Below, piece after piece: positions 7,180 to 10,708 of a stretch of DNA of 10,708 nt; the first letter of the stretch is position 1; each line of letters opens with the position of its first letter. The position numbers and the translations under genes are program-made. Source of the stretch: Thermoplasmata archaeon (GTDB lineage Archaea > Thermoplasmatota > Thermoplasmata > Lutacidiplasmatales > UBA184); assembly GCA_030043865.1 (NCBI GenBank), contig JASHWZ010000205.1, forward strand, positions 1-10,708. The letters run 5' to 3'. The notes beneath the pieces were generated by a model, which searched no databases, was not told where the DNA came from, and saw only the letters and a program-made list of their open reading frames with translations.

Positions 7180-7199
7180 CGCGAACGTCAGCGTTCGCG
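7180..7199. repeat. Perfect 8-bp hairpin/inverted repeat between membrane-protein gene and peptidase operon
   Basis: CGCGAACG (7180-7187), loop TCAG, CGTTCGCG (7192-7199) pair perfectly. The palindrome covers the stop codon of the membrane-protein gene (7188-7190). A further half-site, GACGTTCG at 7150-7157, is the exact reverse complement of CGAACGTC at 7182-7189, so three related half-sites lie within 50 bp upstream of the peptidase start. It could be an operator or an mRNA hairpin. It is not a typical archaeal terminator because no T-run follows on either strand. Confidence 0.4.
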
Positions 7200-8516
7200 G
7201 GCGCTCCCTGCCGCGCTCGGGCGGTCCGGGCCAACCCCCGCCAGTCGGGCGATCGAGAAGCCCGATGAGTCACGGGGTTGGGCGCCCGGGTCCGGCGCGA
7301 ACGCGGCCGGGGCCGGCCCCGGTCGGGACGTCCAACCGATGGTGCGCGCGACGAACGCCGGGGCAACGGCGAGGAGCATCGCGAGCCCGCCGAGGAGAAC
7401 GTACTGGAACGCCCATCGAAGGTAGAGCGCGACGCCCGGCGCGAACGCCGGAGCGACCGCTCCCCAGGCAGCCGGAAGTCCGAGGCTGCCCAGGACCTCG
7501 TTGACCAGGCCCGGAGCCCCGGCGGAAGCGACCGCCGGTGGGACGCCGATCGCGAGCGACGCGCCGGCGACGAAGACGGCCAGCCGTAGCGCGACACCGA
7601 GCGAGTCCCGCGACCTTCGGGCGAGCCCCCCGAGGATCGCGGAGGGGAAGAGCGCAACCGATACGGCCAGGGCCGCGAGGAGCTGGTGCTGGAAGATCCA
7701 CTGGAACCAGAGCGCCGCACTTGCATTCGCGGGGGACGTCGTCGTCCACTCCGCGAACATCCCGAGCGACCACGTCACGCCGGCGACCAGGAGCAGGCCG
7801 CGAAACGCTCCCACTGCCCAGGAGCGCGCATCCCAGCGGGCGGTAGCCACGGTCGCGTCGGCCCCGGCGACTCGAGCCGGTAGGCCGAAGAGCGCGCCGT
7901 ACACCTCGAGCAGCATCTCCTGGGCGATGAGCGCGACGGCCAGCACCGCGACCTGGAACAGGTCGAGGTACCAGTTGTTCACGAGGAGGTTCTCGATCGA
8001 CGAGCCACTCGCCTGCGCGACCAGTCCGACGCCCGCGGTCGCCGCCGCGGTGGTCGAACAGCAGGCTCCGAGCGTGACGAGAGCGATCATCGCCGGCGTG
8101 AGGCCCGCGATCGCGCCGACCGCGCCAGGCTGGGCGGAGCTCCGGCGAAGGTCCCGCACCAACCGAACGGAGATCAGGATCGCGACCGTGGTGCCGAGGC
8201 CGACGCCGACCGAGACGATCACCATCGACCACGTCGCGAGGAACGGCAGGCTCACGATCCCCCACGGGGCGACCAAGAGGAACCCGGGGTAGTTCCACGC
8301 GCCCGTGCCGAGCGCGTTCCCCCAGAGGACCTCGGCGGTGTACCCGCCCGGGACCCGAGTGATCGTCAGCATTCCTCCGAGGGCCATCGAGCCCAGTGCG
8401 TACACGAGCGCGAAGAACACGACCATCATCCGGGCGTGGGACTCCCGGATCAGGCGGCGGACCTCGGAGAGCGAGAGGATCGAGAGAATGCCGGCCGGGT
8501 CCCACTCCTCCGACAC
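7188..8516 (-). CDS. Uncharacterised multi-pass membrane protein with vicinal Cys pair in a membrane helix
   Basis: 442 residues; no family recognised. A short polar N-terminus (1-28) is followed by roughly eight to nine hydrophobic segments (about 30-50, 80-118, 135-168, 184-207, 235-255, 277-297, 308-330, 345-365, 369-392) and a Pro/Ala-rich soluble tail (397-442). The most distinctive feature is MIALVTLGACCSTTAAATAG, with C152-C153 inside a hydrophobic helix; vicinal membrane cysteines bind metal ions in unrelated small mercury transporters such as MerT and MerF. Polar aromatic loops such as NNWYLDLFQ and WFQWIFQHQ may line a site. The start is a GTG at 8514-8516 with no ribosome-binding site; the TATA box at 8539-8546 places the transcript start on this codon. 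It lies 66 nt upstream of the peptidase gene on the same strand, so read-through into that operon is possible. Function unknown: transporter, redox or metal-binding roles are all open. Confidence 0.8.
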   Translation of the reverse strand: MSEEWDPAGILSILSLSEVRRLIRESHARMMVVFFALVYALGSMALGGMLTITRVPGGYTAEVLWGNALGTGAWNYPGFLLVAPWGIVSLPFLATWSMVIVSVGVGLGTTVAILISVRLVRDLRRSSAQPGAVGAIAGLTPAMIALVTLGACCSTTAAATAGVGLVAQASGSSIENLLVNNWYLDLFQVAVLAVALIAQEMLLEVYGALFGLPARVAGADATVATARWDARSWAVGAFRGLLLVAGVTWSLGMFAEWTTTSPANASAALWFQWIFQHQLLAALAVSVALFPSAILGGLARRSRDSLGVALRLAVFVAGASLAIGVPPAVASAGAPGLVNEVLGSLGLPAAWGAVAPAFAPGVALYLRWAFQYVLLGGLAMLLAVAPAFVARTIGWTSRPGPAPAAFAPDPGAQPRDSSGFSIARLAGVGPDRPSAAGSARER

Positions 8517-8538
8517 CGGGTAGTAGCTAATCTCTCGA

Positions 8539-8546
8539 CTTATATC
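8539..8546 (-). promoter_or_regulatory. TATA box for a leaderless transcript of the membrane-protein gene
   Basis: On the minus strand this reads GATATAAG, the strongest TATA-like element in the window. Its centre near 8543 is about 27 nt upstream of the GTG at 8516, the usual archaeal TATA-to-start distance, so the mRNA should begin at or within a base or two of the start codon. The lack of any Shine-Dalgarno upstream of that GTG agrees. The element is nearly symmetric (CTTATATC on the plus strand) and might also drive the divergent malate synthase gene. Confidence 0.6.
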
Positions 8547-8597
8547 GGGTGGGTTCGCACGCTTTTTCCGACCGGGAAAGAGCGTCCTCAGGCTCCG

Positions 8598-8620
8598 GTT
8601 TTAAGGGGTCGGCCCCCTTA
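8598..8620 (+). promoter_or_regulatory. Candidate promoter and palindromic operator of the malate synthase-isocitrate lyase operon
   Basis: The A/T run GTTTTAA (8598-8604) is a possible TATA element; initiation about 26 nt downstream, near 8628, would give a leader of about 49 nt before the GTG at 8677. Overlapping it is an inverted repeat, TAAGGGG (8602-8608) and CCCCTTA (8614-8620) separated by 5 nt. A palindrome just downstream of a TATA element is a typical repressor site, but no regulator is encoded nearby. The rest of the 160-nt divergent gap shows only the opposing TATA box. Confidence 0.35.
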
Positions 8621-8676
8621 GGGCCCACCGACCGGTTCCGGAGCGGGCCGGCCCTCGCCTGCTCCCGACCCCCAAC

Positions 8677-10310
<1,634 letters not shown>

Positions 10311-10314
<4 letters not shown>

Positions 10315-10708
10315 GCGAAGCGATCGACGCCGGGTGGAAGACCGACCCTCGATGGCAGGGGGTCGTCCGACCGTACCGCGCGGAAGACGTCGAGCGGCTG
10401 CGGGGCTCGCTGCGCATCGAACACACGCTCGCACGGACCGGGGCCGAGCGGCTCTGGCGGCTGCTCGAGACCGAGCCGTTCGTGCCGTCGCTCGGCGCGA
10501 TGACGGGAACTCAGGCCGTGCAGATGGTGGCGGCCGGGCTTCCCGCGATCTACGCGAGCGGTTGGCAGGTCGCCGCCGACGCCAACAACGCGGACCAGAC
10601 GTACCCCGACCAGAGCCTCTATCCCGCGGACTCGATGCCGGCGCTCGTCCGTCGGCTCAACAACGCGTTTCGACGTGAGGACGAAAAGCAGCACGCCACC
10701 GGGCGCGG
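10311..10708 (+). CDS. aceA: Isocitrate lyase, N-terminal part
   Basis: The first 132 codons are visible, with the reading frame open to the right edge. Isocitrate lyase splits isocitrate into glyoxylate and succinate, feeding the malate synthase encoded just upstream. The visible part matches the family closely: RGSLRIEHTLARTGAERLW (31-49), SLGAMTGTQAVQMVAAGLPA (60-79), and IYASGWQVAADAN (80-92), whose S83-G84-W85 corresponds to the substrate-contacting SGW, then YPDQSLYPADSMP (98-110). The KKCGH catalytic signature is expected further right, beyond the window. The ATG at 10311 overlaps the malate synthase TGA as ATGA, which fixes the start. It was easily missed because no stop codon lies inside the window. 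Identity is very secure; integrity of the remaining three quarters cannot be assessed. Confidence 0.96.

Noticed and set aside
7122..7187. Terminator between the membrane-protein gene and the peptidase operon
   Set aside because: There is a hairpin near 7180-7199 but no T-run downstream on the minus strand, as archaeal or intrinsic bacterial termination would need.

Overview
The window is GC-rich, gene-dense DNA that most probably comes from an archaeon. The evidence is a thermopsin-family (peptidase A5) secreted protein at the left edge, a TATA box placed so that transcription would begin exactly on a GTG start codon (leaderless mRNA), and an N-glycosylation-sequon-rich single-pass surface protein with a C-terminal zinc ribbon. 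Thermopsins together with high GC suggest a Thermoplasmatota-like lineage. That placement is inference, since no rRNA or phylogenetic marker is present.

Layout, left to right: (1) the N-terminal part of a thermopsin-like secreted protease on the minus strand, running off the left edge; (2) a divergent GNAT acetyltransferase on the plus strand with an unrecognised N-terminal domain; (3) a four-gene minus-strand operon that converges on the GNAT gene with only 4 nt between stop codons; (4) a minus-strand multi-pass membrane protein upstream of that operon, with a vicinal Cys-Cys pair in a predicted membrane helix; (5) a divergent promoter region; (6) plus-strand malate synthase A followed by the start of isocitrate lyase, cut by the right edge.

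The operon reads, in transcription order: S9 (acylaminoacyl-peptidase/prolyl oligopeptidase type) serine peptidase at 7121-5274; an uncharacterised protein with a kinase-like HD...DLE segment at 5277-4105; an uncharacterised helical protein with a coiled-coil region at 4104-2575; and a signal-peptide/TM/zinc-ribbon surface protein at 2578-1529. The junctions are an ATGA overlap, a TAG directly abutting a TTG start, and another ATGA overlap, so the four genes are almost certainly co-transcribed and probably translationally coupled. Three of the four have no function I can name. This is the best candidate in the window for an undescribed system: a membrane sensor or scaffold with a cytosolic zinc ribbon, a helical adaptor, a kinase-like protein and a cytosolic peptidase.

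Malate synthase and isocitrate lyase are the two dedicated enzymes of the glyoxylate bypass and overlap by ATGA, so the organism can probably grow on acetate or other C2 units. The malate synthase is the A type common in bacteria, which suggests horizontal acquisition if the host is archaeal. I found no RNA genes, insertion sequences, CRISPR arrays or integration sites. Every intergenic gap is under 200 nt. Several very long antisense ORFs are GC-driven shadows and are not annotated.
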